Program-made: the position numbers and the translations under genes
Notes under the pieces: model-generated
What the model saw: only the letters and a program-made list of their open reading frames with translations
Told to the model about the DNA's origin: nothing
Databases searched by the model: none
Assembly: GCA_958296245.1 (NCBI GenBank)
Contig: OY282458.1
Location: forward strand, 372,001 to 436,000
DNA length: 64,000 nt
Reading direction: 5' to 3'
DNA from: an uncultured Dehalococcoidia bacterium
GTDB lineage: Bacteria; Chloroflexota; Dehalococcoidia; Lucifugimonadales; G958296245
Shown here: one piece after another, positions 43,087 to 52,045 of the stretch
Position numbering within the stretch: the first letter of the stretch is position 1
Layout: each line of letters starts with the position of its first letter

Positions 43087-44109
43087 ATGAGAATCGCAGT
43101 TCTGGGAGTCGGAGCCATAGGCGGCGTGATTGGCGCCTACCTGACCAGGGCAGGCCGCGACGTCACGCTTATCGACACGTGGCCGGCCAACGTCGAGCGA
43201 ATCAGGTCTGAGGGTCTCAGCGTCGCCGCAGTAGAAGAGGAATTCACCGTCAAGCCCGAGGCCCTGCATTTGGGCGAGGTGTCGGCGGCCCGACGGTCGT
43301 TCGACGCCATCGTGCTGGCGGTCAAGTCCTACGACACGAAGTGGGCCGCCACGTTCGCGGAGCCCTACCTGGCGCCCGGCGGATTCATCGTGTCGGCCCA
43401 GAATAGCATCAACGAAGAGACCATCGCCGGAGCCGTTGGATGGTCTCGCGTCGTGGGTTGCGTCGTGACTCTTGGCGCCGGGATGTACGAGCCGGGCCGC
43501 GTGAACCGGACCAGCGACATGAACAGGCATTCGTTCACCCTGGGTGAGCCCAGCGGGCGGACGACGGAGCGGCTGGAGCGGATTGCCGAGGTCATGGCGG
43601 CAGGGGGGCCTACTAAGACCACGACCAACCTATGGGGCGAACGGTGGGCCAAGCTGGCCACCAACTCCATGAGTAACGCGCTGGCCGGCCTCACCGGCCT
43701 AAAGTCGGCAGACCTGCGGCGCAACTCGAGGACGCGCGAGGTGGCTATCCACGTCGCAGCGGAGCTCGTGGCCGTGGCGGGGGCGCTCGGCGTCAGCGTC
43801 GAGCCGATTCAGGGCATCCCCGCGCATCTCTACGCCGAGGCGCTGACGGACGGCGAGGTGCGAGAGAATATCGAGGGGAAGATGACCGAGTACGGCGCGA
43901 CCCTGCGCGAGGGGCGCCCGTCGTTGGCGCAGGACATCATGAAGGGCCGCAAGACCGAGGTGGACTACCTCAATGGTTACGTGGCCGCGCAGGGCAAGGA
44001 CGCCGGGGCGCCCACCCCCATGAACCAGGCGATTCTCGACCTCACCAAACGCGTGGAATCCGGCGAGATCCCTCCGTCCCTGGATAATCTCAGGCTTTTA
44101 AGCACGTGA
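43087..44109 (+). CDS. Ketopantoate reductase family protein (ApbA/PanE-like)
   Basis: A 340-residue NADPH-dependent dehydrogenase. IAVLGVGAIGGVIGAYLTRA (residues 3-22) is the Rossmann loop; LAVKSYDT and AQNSINE follow as in PanE, and the helical C-terminal domain contains KLATNSMSNALAGLTGL and MTEYGATLREGRPSL. Many paralogues act on other 2-oxo acids, and with MFS and GH42-like genes nearby a catabolic role is as likely as pantothenate synthesis. GGAGAGAGCCG before the ATG is a good ribosome site. Confidence 0.85.
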   Translation: MRIAVLGVGAIGGVIGAYLTRAGRDVTLIDTWPANVERIRSEGLSVAAVEEEFTVKPEALHLGEVSAARRSFDAIVLAVKSYDTKWAATFAEPYLAPGGFIVSAQNSINEETIAGAVGWSRVVGCVVTLGAGMYEPGRVNRTSDMNRHSFTLGEPSGRTTERLERIAEVMAAGGPTKTTTNLWGERWAKLATNSMSNALAGLTGLKSADLRRNSRTREVAIHVAAELVAVAGALGVSVEPIQGIPAHLYAEALTDGEVRENIEGKMTEYGATLREGRPSLAQDIMKGRKTEVDYLNGYVAAQGKDAGAPTPMNQAILDLTKRVESGEIPPSLDNLRLLST

Positions 44110-44137
44110 GCCTCCGCTCTGCACACCCGTATTCTCG

Positions 44138-44249
44138 CAGCCTGTTTAGACTCCTCACTCCGCTGGCGCTGCGTTCGGAATGACAATTTGGTGCTGCGGC
44201 GAATTTGGGGAGGGCCTCACGATTCGACTCATGGAGACCGAACAGTTTA
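44138..44249. mobile_element. Degraded MITE-like element with a half palindromic repeat inside
   Basis: The left part GCAGCCTGTTTAGACTCCTCAC resembles the family's left end, and the right end CTCATGGAGACCGAACAGTTT resembles its right end. Inside is a single arm of the TGTCATTCC repeat (44148-44184). It directly adjoins the better copy that follows. Confidence 0.4.
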
Positions 44250-44251
44250 GA

Positions 44252-44566
44252 GGGTAGCGGAAACTGTTCAGTCTCTGTGAGACCCGAAGGGGAAGTCCAG
44301 AGAGGTTCTCCCCTCCGGCAGGGGGTCTGGGGGACGGCGAACGCCGCGACCAGGGCGGCGAACGGGTTCCCCCCTCTGGCAGGGGTCTGGGCGACGCGTC
44401 CCATCTGTATGGTTCCCCACGGCGGGTTCTCTCCTCTGGCAGGGGTCTGGGGGCTGTGCCCCCAGTTACAAAGGGGCGGGCGGGTTGGGGATCAAAAGAC
44501 GTCTGATTTATTGGGGCTACGCCAGTCGAAAAGAACCTCACGAACTCTGAACAGTTACGGGTAGCG
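44252..44566. mobile_element. MITE-like element, 299 bp, with perfect 8-bp target duplication
   Basis: The element runs from 44260 to 44558. Its ends are inverted: GAAACTGTTCAG on the left and CTGAACAGTTAC on the right. GGGTAGCG occurs exactly on both sides (44252-44259 and 44559-44566). The interior holds three near-copies of CTCTGGCAGGGGTCTGGG and no open frame of note, so it would need a transposase in trans. It matches the copies at 11.9 and 61.3 kb. Confidence 0.8.
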
Positions 44567-44633
44567 TCATTGACTGGCAGGATGGGGTTGATGTAGGTTG
44601 CGCTCAGCAAAAGTCTGTAGTGAGGCGCATACA

Positions 44634-46733
44634 GTGACTAGACCCGGCCTCATAGTCCATCCGGACACCCCTTTCCCCATCGGCGTCGAGTACTACCGCG
44701 CACCCGCCCCCAAACAAGAGTACTGGGACGGGGACTTCGCAAGGCTCAGCGCCGCCGGCTTCCGGATAGTCCGAAGCGCCTCCTACTGGAACTGGATGGA
44801 GCCGCGCCCCGGACAGTACGAACTGGAAGACGTCGATCTGCTGTTCGACCTCGCGGAGAAGCACAACCTCTACGTCTGGCTCGACGTCATGCTGGGAACG
44901 CACGGCGCGGGGCCGGAGTGGCTGACACGCGAGCATCCTGACATAGTCGTGGTCAACCGGGAGGGCCAGCGCATCGTGCATGACGCGCATCCCGCATACC
45001 CGCAGGGCGCATGCATACACTGCTACGACCATCCGGCATGGCGCGAGTACGGCGGCGCGCTCCTCCGTCACGTCGTGAACCGGTACAAGGACCGGCCCAA
45101 CCTGCTCGTCTGGGGCCTGTGGGACGGGGTGAACCTCTCGTCGGCCTGGAGCTCGATGGGGCTCGGCTACCCGTGCTATTGCGACAACACCTTGGCCAAG
45201 TACAAGTCGTGGCTGCGGGACAGGTTCACCTTGGACGACCTCAACGACCGCCTGTCACGGCGCTACAGGCGCTGGGAGGACGTCGAGGCGCCCCGCTCCA
45301 ACAACGCGGTGGTCGAGATGCTATTGTACAGGCGCTTCCACTACGAGAACCTTGCGGAACAGCTAGGGTGGATGGTCCAGGAGACAGCCGCCTTAGACCC
45401 GGGCCGCGAGGTGCGCTCGCACGGCGGGTGGTCGCCCAGGCCGTGGGACGAGATATGCGCTCCCCAGGTGGATAGCTGGGGCATGTCGATGCCGTCCGCC
45501 AACTTGATGAACCCGCCGGACCGCAACAAGGCGGCGGACCGGGCCTTTGCGTTCGAGTGGTCGCGCGCCATTGGCCGCGGCGGCCGATGGTGGAACGAGG
45601 AGATATACGCCGGAATGAGCCCCGGCGGCGTGACCTGGAAGAAGCAATCGGACCCGCGCGCCCTCACCATGTTGCTTTGGATGACCCTCGCGCACGGAGC
45701 GGCGGGTTCCATGTTCTGGCAGTACCGCCCAGAGTACATGAGCTTCGAGTCCCCGGGTTACAACCTCGTCGCCCCCGACGGAGAGCCCACCGCCCGGTTC
45801 GAGGCGGTGGCCGAAGCCATCGGCCAGATCGACGGCCTGTCGGAGCACCTGCCTTTCTCCTACCCGCCCGCCGAGGTCGCCGTGGCAAATCACCAGGCCT
45901 CCCAGGAGCTGTTCGGCTACAACGGCGAGGACGAACGGTTCGTCGCCGATCTGAGGGGCGTCTTCAGGACCCTGTGGACCGGGGGGGTCCCCACCGACCT
46001 TACGACCCCCGCGATGGACTGGTCCAAGTACCGGCTCGTCTTCCTGCCCAACGTGACGCTGATGGAGGACGCGGTCAGGGAACGCATCGAACGCACACTC
46101 TCGGATAGCCCGGGCACGCGGCTCGTGGCCGAGGGCAGTTTCGGCATGTACTCCCCGGACGGTCAGACGAGCTACCGGCCTCCCGAAGGGCTGGCCGACC
46201 TGCTCGGGGTGCGCGTGGCCGACGTCGACGCCCTGACCGGCGAAGACGTCGCGGCAGGGCGCAACCTGCTGGAGACGGACTACGGCACGGTGAGGCTCAC
46301 CTCGCCGTGCGGATACGTCAAGCTCCGGCCCTCGAACGGGTCATCTCGTCGGGCCGCCGCCCTGAACGGGAGCACGGTTGCGGTATCCGCCGCGGACGGG
46401 CGGTTCACGTGGTTCGGCCTGACCCTATCGGCCGGCTTCGAGGACACTGGCTGCCCGGCGGTTGTCGACGGCTTGCTCGCCCGCGCCGGCGTGCGTAGGC
46501 CCGTCGAGGTCGACTGCGGCGACGTGGTGCCGCTGGTCCGAATGTCACGCGCCGGCGGGCGGCTGGTCTTCCTCTTCAACCTCGGGCTCACCGCTGCCGA
46601 CGTCCGCGTGTCGACGACCTGGCAGACCGGGAAAGCTACCGACTTGCTGAGCGGAGCGGCGCTGCAAACGTCGGAGGGAGCCGTGAGGACGCGCGTCGAG
46701 GCGTGGCGGGTCTCGGTGCTGCACTTCGCGTGA
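44634..46733 (+). CDS. GH42-like beta-galactosidase family protein
   Basis: A 699-residue glycoside hydrolase. The TIM barrel begins GVEYYRAPAPKQEYWDGDF and has the GH42 features SYWNWMEPRPGQYE, VWLDVMLGTHG, YPCYCDN (metal-site-like cysteines), SWGMSMP and WWNEEIYAG with the likely nucleophile Glu; an acid/base Glu is less clear because the usual NE dyad region reads WDGVNLS. A Rossmann-like trimerisation domain (about 440-590) and a small beta domain follow. No signal peptide, so cytoplasmic. The GTG at 44634 is preferred; an upstream TTG lies at 44598. Confidence 0.75.
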   Translation: MTRPGLIVHPDTPFPIGVEYYRAPAPKQEYWDGDFARLSAAGFRIVRSASYWNWMEPRPGQYELEDVDLLFDLAEKHNLYVWLDVMLGTHGAGPEWLTREHPDIVVVNREGQRIVHDAHPAYPQGACIHCYDHPAWREYGGALLRHVVNRYKDRPNLLVWGLWDGVNLSSAWSSMGLGYPCYCDNTLAKYKSWLRDRFTLDDLNDRLSRRYRRWEDVEAPRSNNAVVEMLLYRRFHYENLAEQLGWMVQETAALDPGREVRSHGGWSPRPWDEICAPQVDSWGMSMPSANLMNPPDRNKAADRAFAFEWSRAIGRGGRWWNEEIYAGMSPGGVTWKKQSDPRALTMLLWMTLAHGAAGSMFWQYRPEYMSFESPGYNLVAPDGEPTARFEAVAEAIGQIDGLSEHLPFSYPPAEVAVANHQASQELFGYNGEDERFVADLRGVFRTLWTGGVPTDLTTPAMDWSKYRLVFLPNVTLMEDAVRERIERTLSDSPGTRLVAEGSFGMYSPDGQTSYRPPEGLADLLGVRVADVDALTGEDVAAGRNLLETDYGTVRLTSPCGYVKLRPSNGSSRRAAALNGSTVAVSAADGRFTWFGLTLSAGFEDTGCPAVVDGLLARAGVRRPVEVDCGDVVPLVRMSRAGGRLVFLFNLGLTAADVRVSTTWQTGKATDLLSGAALQTSEGAVRTRVEAWRVSVLHFA

Positions 46734-46742
46734 GCGTGTCCC

Positions 46743-47579
46743 ATGCCGGAGGCGCCTGAACTCGAAGTCGCCAGGGAGTTCCTCGCCGAACGCATCACCG
46801 GCCAAAGCATCGCGCACGCCGAGGTGATCAAACCCAGCGTACTGCGCCCCCTGGCGGCAGCCCTCGTCCCAGACGTCGTCGGACGCACCGTCGCCGGCTT
46901 GGAGCGCCGGGGGAAGTTCCTGCTCTTACGACTGTCCGATGACAGGGCGCTGGTGGTGAACCCCATGCTGACGGGCGGGTTCCAGTACTGCCCTCCGTCG
47001 GAGCGCCTGTTCAAGAAGACCTGCTTGCTGTTCGGGCTATCCAACGGGCGGCAGCTCCGCTACCTGGACGACAGGCAGATGGGACGGGTCTACTACGTCA
47101 GGGGGAGCCGGATCGATGAGGTGCCTCAGATCGCGGCGCAGGGGCCGGACGTCCTGACTCCAATGGCCCTGGAGGAGTTCCGGCAACGGCTGCGCGGGTT
47201 CCGCGGCGAGATAAAAGGCGTGCTGACCCGAGGCAGGGTGGTTTCCGGCATAGGCAACGCGTACGCGGACGAGATCCTATTCGAGGCTAGGATATACCCC
47301 TACAGGAAGTGCGGCCAACTCACGGAGGACGAGACCCGCCGGCTGCACGCCGCGGCCCGGAGTGTGGCCGCGGAGGCGGTCAAAGCCGTGCGGGAGCGGA
47401 CGGGAGACCGTATCCACGTCAAGAACCGGGACTTTCTGAAGGTACACAACAGGGGCGGCGAGCCGTGCCCCCGCTGCGACGGCAGGATCAGTGAGGTCAC
47501 TGCCAATAGGCGCATCACCAGCTATTGCCGCCGGTGCCAGCCGGGGTTGCTGGTGATGCCCACCCTCACGGGGAGATGA
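46743..47579 (+). CDS. mutM: Fpg/Nei-family DNA glycosylase
   Basis: A 278-residue base-excision repair glycosylase/AP lyase. It begins MPEAPELEVA, with the catalytic Pro2 and Glu3. The helix-two-turn-helix reads GRVVSGIGNAYADEIL, and the C-terminal zinc finger CPRCDGRISEVTANRR ... YCRRC has four cysteines. The fold and start are typical of Fpg; distinction from Nei cannot be made safely. It follows the GH42-like gene by 9 bp and is convergent with the next. Confidence 0.88.
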   Translation: MPEAPELEVAREFLAERITGQSIAHAEVIKPSVLRPLAAALVPDVVGRTVAGLERRGKFLLLRLSDDRALVVNPMLTGGFQYCPPSERLFKKTCLLFGLSNGRQLRYLDDRQMGRVYYVRGSRIDEVPQIAAQGPDVLTPMALEEFRQRLRGFRGEIKGVLTRGRVVSGIGNAYADEILFEARIYPYRKCGQLTEDETRRLHAAARSVAAEAVKAVRERTGDRIHVKNRDFLKVHNRGGEPCPRCDGRISEVTANRRITSYCRRCQPGLLVMPTLTGR

Positions 47580-47583
47580 CTTG

Positions 47584-47985
47584 TCAGGCGGGCCTATCCG
47601 ACGGCCTGTGAATCAGCTCGAAGCGTACCTTGCCCATTTCGACGAGCTCGCGGACCCGCGCCTCCCTGCGCGTGAGCCTTGCGGTCTTGCCCGCCTTGAC
47701 TTCCATAATGACGATCTCGGTGGGGTCATCCTGCGATAGGCCGGGGAATACGATAAGGTCGATCGGGCTCCCTATGAAGCGCGCCTCCGTCGGGTCGTAG
47801 TTGAACTCCGGGAGATAGGGCGTCATCTGCTCCGTGAAGCGGCCGCCCAACACCGCCCTGCTCTGGTCGATAGCCTGCCGGCGGGACTCCGCTATGCGGC
47901 GGGACGCGCCGGCCATGCTTCTCACGAGAAGGTACGCCAGAAGAACCACCGCTGCCGACAGTGCGACGATGATGGCGATCTCCAT
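47584..47985 (-). CDS. Membrane-anchored Holliday-junction-endonuclease-related protein
   Basis: A 133-residue protein with an N-terminal membrane helix (residues 3-25) and a short nuclease-like domain. ARFIGSPIDLIVF and EIVIMEVKAGKTARLTRRE show the D...ExK pattern of proteins related to archaeal Holliday-junction resolvases (the Endonuc_Holl family). It probably faces the cytoplasm. A GGAGGTGGAAGCC ribosome site precedes the ATG. Whether it still cuts DNA is not known. Confidence 0.72.
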   Translation of the reverse strand: MEIAIIVALSAAVVLLAYLLVRSMAGASRRIAESRRQAIDQSRAVLGGRFTEQMTPYLPEFNYDPTEARFIGSPIDLIVFPGLSQDDPTEIVIMEVKAGKTARLTRREARVRELVEMGKVRFELIHRPSDRPA

Positions 47986-48038
47986 AGGCTTCCACCTCCT
48001 TCACCCCGCTTGCCGGATGACCCCGAAGCGGTCGCGGA

Positions 48039-48197
48039 TCAGCTTTTATCGTACCGGAACCGCCCGCGGGCCAGGAAGAGGAGCACCGTTAGCACGATGG
48101 CGGCGAGGCCAAGGGGGGCGTTGCCGGTTATGGCCGCGGCGACGAACATGATCACCGCCGCTAGAAACAGCGCCAAGAAGACCCAATAGAGCTTCAC
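48039..48197 (-). CDS. Small two-helix membrane protein
   Basis: A 52-residue protein with two membrane helices (about 3-23 and 27-44) and a short basic end, GRFRYDKS. I do not recognise it. The GTG at 48197 is preferred because GGGAGGG lies 4-5 bases before it; the longer frame to 48284 runs into the tRNA region. Confidence 0.6.
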   Translation of the reverse strand: MKLYWVFLALFLAAVIMFVAAAITGNAPLGLAAIVLTVLLFLARGRFRYDKS

Positions 48198-48254
48198 GTA
48201 ACCCTCCCTGCCGGAGACGGACGCGCCCCTTCCAACCCTTGCTGTCAGGCCACG

Positions 48255-48341
48255 TGGTGCCCAGGGAGGGAATCGAACCCCCACTCCCTCATCGGGAAGC
48301 GGATTTTAAGTCCGCCGCGTCTACCGTTTCGCCACCTGGGC
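48255..48341 (-). tRNA. tRNA-Leu (anticodon UAA)
   Basis: On the minus strand the acceptor GCCCAGG pairs with CCTGGGC, followed by an encoded ACCA. The anticodon arm is GCGGA-CTTAAAA-TCCGC, giving UAA at 48306-48308. The long variable arm (about TTCCCGATGAGGGAG) is typical of class II tRNA-Leu, and GGTTCGATTCC is the T loop. All elements are in place. Confidence 0.96.
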
Positions 48342-48523
48342 CCCAATGCTTCCCGGTCAGTCTACCAAGCTTTGCAAACCTCCATGCCGAGGCTGTGGCC
48401 GTGATGGGCGAGCGCCGTTGGGTTTCCGCCTACTGCGCCAGCAATGACGGCGACAGGCAGCTTAGCTTTGCCTCCACGCTTCCCTGGCGTTCGTCTCACC
48501 AACCCTGAGCGGTTACGGTCAGC

Positions 48524-48553
48524 TTGACACTCTAGGCTGGCGCCAATTAACAT
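48524..48553 (+). promoter_or_regulatory. Promoter of rny
   Basis: TTGACA, an 18-base spacer and TAACAT lie about 45 bases before the rny start. A strong AAGGAGGTGA ribosome site then decides the GTG at 48597. Confidence 0.55.
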
Positions 48554-48596
48554 GATGCTTAGGGAGCCTAAGCTTAACAGACAAGGAGGTGAGAGC

Positions 48597-50165
48597 GTGG
48601 ACATCGCAATCGCCGTCCTTACCGGCCTCGGTGGTTTCCTAATAGGGGTACTGGGTGGTTATTTCGGTCGGAAGATAGTCCTGAACAGGCGGTATGGAGC
48701 TGCCAGAGACGTTGCGGCTGAGGTCTTGGAGGAAGCTGAAGGGCAGCGGAGAAGCCTGCTGCTGGAGGCAAAGGAAGAGGCGCTAAAGGTCCGGTCAGCC
48801 GCGCAGACTGACCTCTTAGCCGCGCAGACTGACCTCAAGGAGCAACGCGCCGAGTTCAAGCGCCAAGAGCGTCGGCTCGCAAACCGAGAGGAGGTCGTCG
48901 ACCGTCGCGAGGACAATCTTGACCGCCGCGCGAACAACTTGGACCGCCGCGAGCAAGGTCTCGGGGAGAGGCAGAAGAGTATCGACAACCTTCATGCGGA
49001 GCTTGAGCAAGAGCAAAGCAGGGTTGAAGAAAACCTCGAACGCATAGCGGGCCTCTCCATGAGCGAAGCCAAAGCTGAGCTCGTGGTCAGCGCCGAGCAG
49101 GAGATCGAGCACGAGCTCGCGGTTCGCTACCGCGACGCGGAGGAGCGGATCAAGGGGGAGGCCAACGACAGGGCGATCAACGTCATTGCACAGGCCGCCC
49201 AGCGTCTCGCCTCCGACGTCGTGTCCGACGTCACGTTAACCACCGTGCCCCTGCCGAGTGACGACATGAAGGGTCGTCTCATAGGCCGGGAAGGGCGAAA
49301 CATAAGAGCAATCGAGAAGGCTACCGGGGTCGATCTGATTATCGACGACACCCCCGAGGCAGTTACGCTTTCTTGCTTCGACCCCATTCGCCGCGAGGTG
49401 GCTCGCTTGGCGCTTGGGAAGCTCATCAAGGACGGCAGGATACAGCCGTCCAGAGTCGAGGAGACGGTCGCCAAGACGCAACGCGAATTGGAGGATGAGA
49501 TCCGGAAGGTCGGGGAGCATACGGTTCTCGACGTTGGCGTCCGGGGCGTGAATACCGAGCTCGCCAAGCTGCTGGGTCGTCTCAAGTACCGGTTCAGCTA
49601 CGGCGAAAACGTACTGATGCACAGTATTGAGGTAGCCCACATAGCCGCGGGGATAGCCGCCGAGATCGGCGCCGACGTCAAGGTCGCCAAGTTGGGCGGT
49701 CTGCTGCACGACGTCGGCAAGGCCCTTACCCACGAGGTAGAGGGCCCGCACGCCGAGATCGGCGCCGACGTGGCCGCCAAGAACAACGTCAGGCCGCGTG
49801 TCTGTGCGGCGATCAGGGAACACCACGACGACGACCACAGCAGCCCGGAGTCTTTCATCGTAGCGGCGGCCGATGCGATCAGCGCGGCCAGACCCGGGGC
49901 CAGAAGGGATACCGTAGAGCACTACATGAAGCGGCTCGAGGCGCTGGAAGAGGTCGCGAACTCGTTCGATGGAGTTGAGAAGTGCTTTGCGTTGCAGGCC
50001 GGCCGCGAGGTTAGGATCATGGTCAAGCCCCAGGACGTAGACGACGTCGCGGCCAATCAGATGGCCAGGGACATCGTCAGGAAGATCGAGGATACGCTGG
50101 CCTATCCGGGCCAGATACAGGTGACGGTAATCAGGGAGAGCCGGGCCGTAGAGTATGCCCGGTGA
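48597..50165 (+). CDS. rny: Ribonuclease Y
   Basis: A 522-residue endoribonuclease that starts mRNA decay at the membrane. Order of parts: N-terminal membrane helix (AVLTGLGGFLIGVLGGYF), a long coiled coil (about 40-190) with a DRRDDNLDRR-type repeat, the KH domain (GRLIGREGRNIRAIEKATG) and the HD domain with HSIEVAHIA, LLHDVGKAL and EHHDDDH. The GTG is preferred over the earlier ATG at 48552 because of the strong ribosome site. ymdB lies downstream, the common rny-ymdB order. Confidence 0.95.
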   Translation: MDIAIAVLTGLGGFLIGVLGGYFGRKIVLNRRYGAARDVAAEVLEEAEGQRRSLLLEAKEEALKVRSAAQTDLLAAQTDLKEQRAEFKRQERRLANREEVVDRREDNLDRRANNLDRREQGLGERQKSIDNLHAELEQEQSRVEENLERIAGLSMSEAKAELVVSAEQEIEHELAVRYRDAEERIKGEANDRAINVIAQAAQRLASDVVSDVTLTTVPLPSDDMKGRLIGREGRNIRAIEKATGVDLIIDDTPEAVTLSCFDPIRREVARLALGKLIKDGRIQPSRVEETVAKTQRELEDEIRKVGEHTVLDVGVRGVNTELAKLLGRLKYRFSYGENVLMHSIEVAHIAAGIAAEIGADVKVAKLGGLLHDVGKALTHEVEGPHAEIGADVAAKNNVRPRVCAAIREHHDDDHSSPESFIVAAADAISAARPGARRDTVEHYMKRLEALEEVANSFDGVEKCFALQAGREVRIMVKPQDVDDVAANQMARDIVRKIEDTLAYPGQIQVTVIRESRAVEYAR

Positions 50166-50297
50166 TCCCCTCCGGGGGGGCTTGCGCCCGCGCCAGACCC
50201 CCCGGAGCTCCTCCTCCACAGTAACCTTGGTCAGCGCTCCGGGCCCCTCCCGCTTACTTGTAAGCCGCCTAGACGTCTCTTTCGGAGCGCCGTAGCG

Positions 50298-51068
50298 GTG
50301 CGCGTATTGGCCATCGGCGACGTATTCGGGAGGCCCGGCCGAGACGCCGTCCGCGCGCTGGTGCCGGATCTCCGCCGCGACCTGGGCATCGACTTCGTGA
50401 TTGCCAATGGCGAGAACGCCGCCGGAGGACGGGGCATCACCTCGGCGATTGCCAATGAACTGTTGGACGTCGGGGTGGACGTCATCACCTCCGGGAACCA
50501 CATCTGGGACCAACAAGAGATCATCCCGCACCTGAGCGGCGATCTACCCCTGCTGAGGCCATTGAACTATCCGCCCTCGACGCCGGGCCGAGGTTATCTG
50601 ATAGCAGACCGTCTCATGGTGGTGAATCTGATAGGCAGGGTCTTCGTGGGGACCTTCGACTGCCCGTTCCGGGCGATGGACGACCTGCTCGAGTCGATAG
50701 GCAAGCCGCCGCCCGTCGTCGTAGTAGACCTCCACGCCGAGGCGACCTCCGAGAAGGTAGCTATGGCATGGTACCTCGATGGCCGCGTGTCTGCGGTCTT
50801 CGGCACCCATACCCACGTGCCGACGGCCGACGCCCGCCTGCTTCCAAAGGGCACCGCGTACGTGAGCGACCTTGGGATGGTCGGCCCCTTGAATTCGGTA
50901 ATCGGAGCGAACCCCGAGGATGCGTTGACGCGGTTCTTGGACCAGACGCCGCACCGCCTGACCGTCGCCAAAGGGGGGCCGGTGCGCTTCAACAGTGTCA
51001 TGATCAACATCGATGACGTCTCCGGCAGGGCCATAGACATCGCCCGAGTCGACAGGGAGACGCCCTGA
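50298..51068 (+). CDS. ymdB: YmdB-family metallophosphoesterase (TIGR00282)
   Basis: A 256-residue metal-dependent phosphoesterase that in Bacillus hydrolyses 2',3'-cyclic nucleotides and affects biofilm decisions. Metal motifs: GDVFGRPGRDAV, ANGENAAGGRGI, TSGNHIWDQ, VDLHAEATSEK and FGTHTHVPTAD. The end is slightly short of some homologues. GTG start. The 132-bp gap after rny holds only GC-rich sequence with no gene; the PHP gene follows 2 bp downstream, so the two are co-transcribed. Confidence 0.92.
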   Translation: MRVLAIGDVFGRPGRDAVRALVPDLRRDLGIDFVIANGENAAGGRGITSAIANELLDVGVDVITSGNHIWDQQEIIPHLSGDLPLLRPLNYPPSTPGRGYLIADRLMVVNLIGRVFVGTFDCPFRAMDDLLESIGKPPPVVVVDLHAEATSEKVAMAWYLDGRVSAVFGTHTHVPTADARLLPKGTAYVSDLGMVGPLNSVIGANPEDALTRFLDQTPHRLTVAKGGPVRFNSVMINIDDVSGRAIDIARVDRETP

Positions 51069-51070
51069 GA

Positions 51071-51967
51071 ATGGCGCGGGTCGACCTCCACCTCCACACG
51101 ACGTTCTCCGACGGTAAGCTGACCCCCGCCGAACTGGTGAATCTCTGCTACCGGCGGGGTCTGAGGGTAATTTCGGTAAGCGACCACGACTCCACGGAGG
51201 GGCTGCCGGAGGCACTCGAAGCCGCTGAGGAACTTGGCGAAATGAGAATCATCCCGGGGGTGGAGCTCAGCACGGACATACCCGGGGCCGAGGTGCATCT
51301 GTTGGGATACTTCCTGGACTGGTCCTCCCCTGGGCTGCGGGATACGCTCAGGCGGTTCCGTGAAGGGCGCGAGGACCGGGCGGAGAGGATGGTGGAGCGC
51401 CTAGACGCCCTTGGGGTCCACCTGGACTTCGAGCGTGTCAAGGAGGTCTCCGGCGGCGGCGCGATAGGTAGGCCGCACATAGCGCAGGTGATGGTCGAGA
51501 AGGGTTACGTCCGGTACCCGCGTGACGCGTTCGACAAGTACCTTGGCCGTGGGGGGGAGGCATACGTCGAGCGCTCCAAGATGACGCCGCGCCAGGCGAT
51601 AGGACTGATCCTGACCTACGGAGGCGTCCCTGTGATGGCGCACCCGACCTACTCCTCGGCAAAGTCCGGACGTGAGGGTTTGAAGGACGTTGAGGGCATC
51701 CTACTAGACCTGAAGCGGGTCGGCCTCGCGGGCGTGGAAGTGTACTACGGCGACTATACTCCAGAGCAGGTTGCCGGCCTGAGGGAAACAGCCGACGGCC
51801 TGGGACTGATCCCCTGCGGCGGCAGCGACTACCACGCCTCCGGCGACCCCGGCGAGCCTGAGCCCGGGTCCGTGGGACCTCCGGCGTGGGTCGTAGAGAA
51901 GCTCGAAGAGGTGAGGCCGCAGGGAGCAGACCCGCCGGCGCCGTCTCCCGGTAGGTCTTGCCCATGA
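51071..51967 (+). CDS. PHP-domain phosphoesterase (RNase AM / TrpH-like)
   Basis: A 298-residue metal-dependent phosphoesterase of the PHP class. DLHLHTTFSDGKLTPAEL opens the domain, followed by SDHDSTEGL, IPGVELST, IGRPHIAQVM, PVMAHPTYS and CGGSDYHA, the full trinuclear metal set. Homologues remove nucleotides from RNA 5' ends or hydrolyse oligonucleotides. It starts 2 bp after ymdB, suggesting a joint role in nucleotide or RNA turnover with rny. Confidence 0.9.
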   Translation: MARVDLHLHTTFSDGKLTPAELVNLCYRRGLRVISVSDHDSTEGLPEALEAAEELGEMRIIPGVELSTDIPGAEVHLLGYFLDWSSPGLRDTLRRFREGREDRAERMVERLDALGVHLDFERVKEVSGGGAIGRPHIAQVMVEKGYVRYPRDAFDKYLGRGGEAYVERSKMTPRQAIGLILTYGGVPVMAHPTYSSAKSGREGLKDVEGILLDLKRVGLAGVEVYYGDYTPEQVAGLRETADGLGLIPCGGSDYHASGDPGEPEPGSVGPPAWVVEKLEEVRPQGADPPAPSPGRSCP

Positions 51968-52045
51968 CTGGGGCCGTCCTCAGCTCCGGGGTACTGCCGC
52001 GCACCGGGTGCGGAGCGGGCTTGCAACGGAAGCGGCGGACGGGCG

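Noticed and set aside
48239-48508. Open frame MLSGHVVPREGIEPPLPHREA
   Set aside because: It reads antisense through tRNA-Leu; this peptide pattern is a well-known tRNA shadow.
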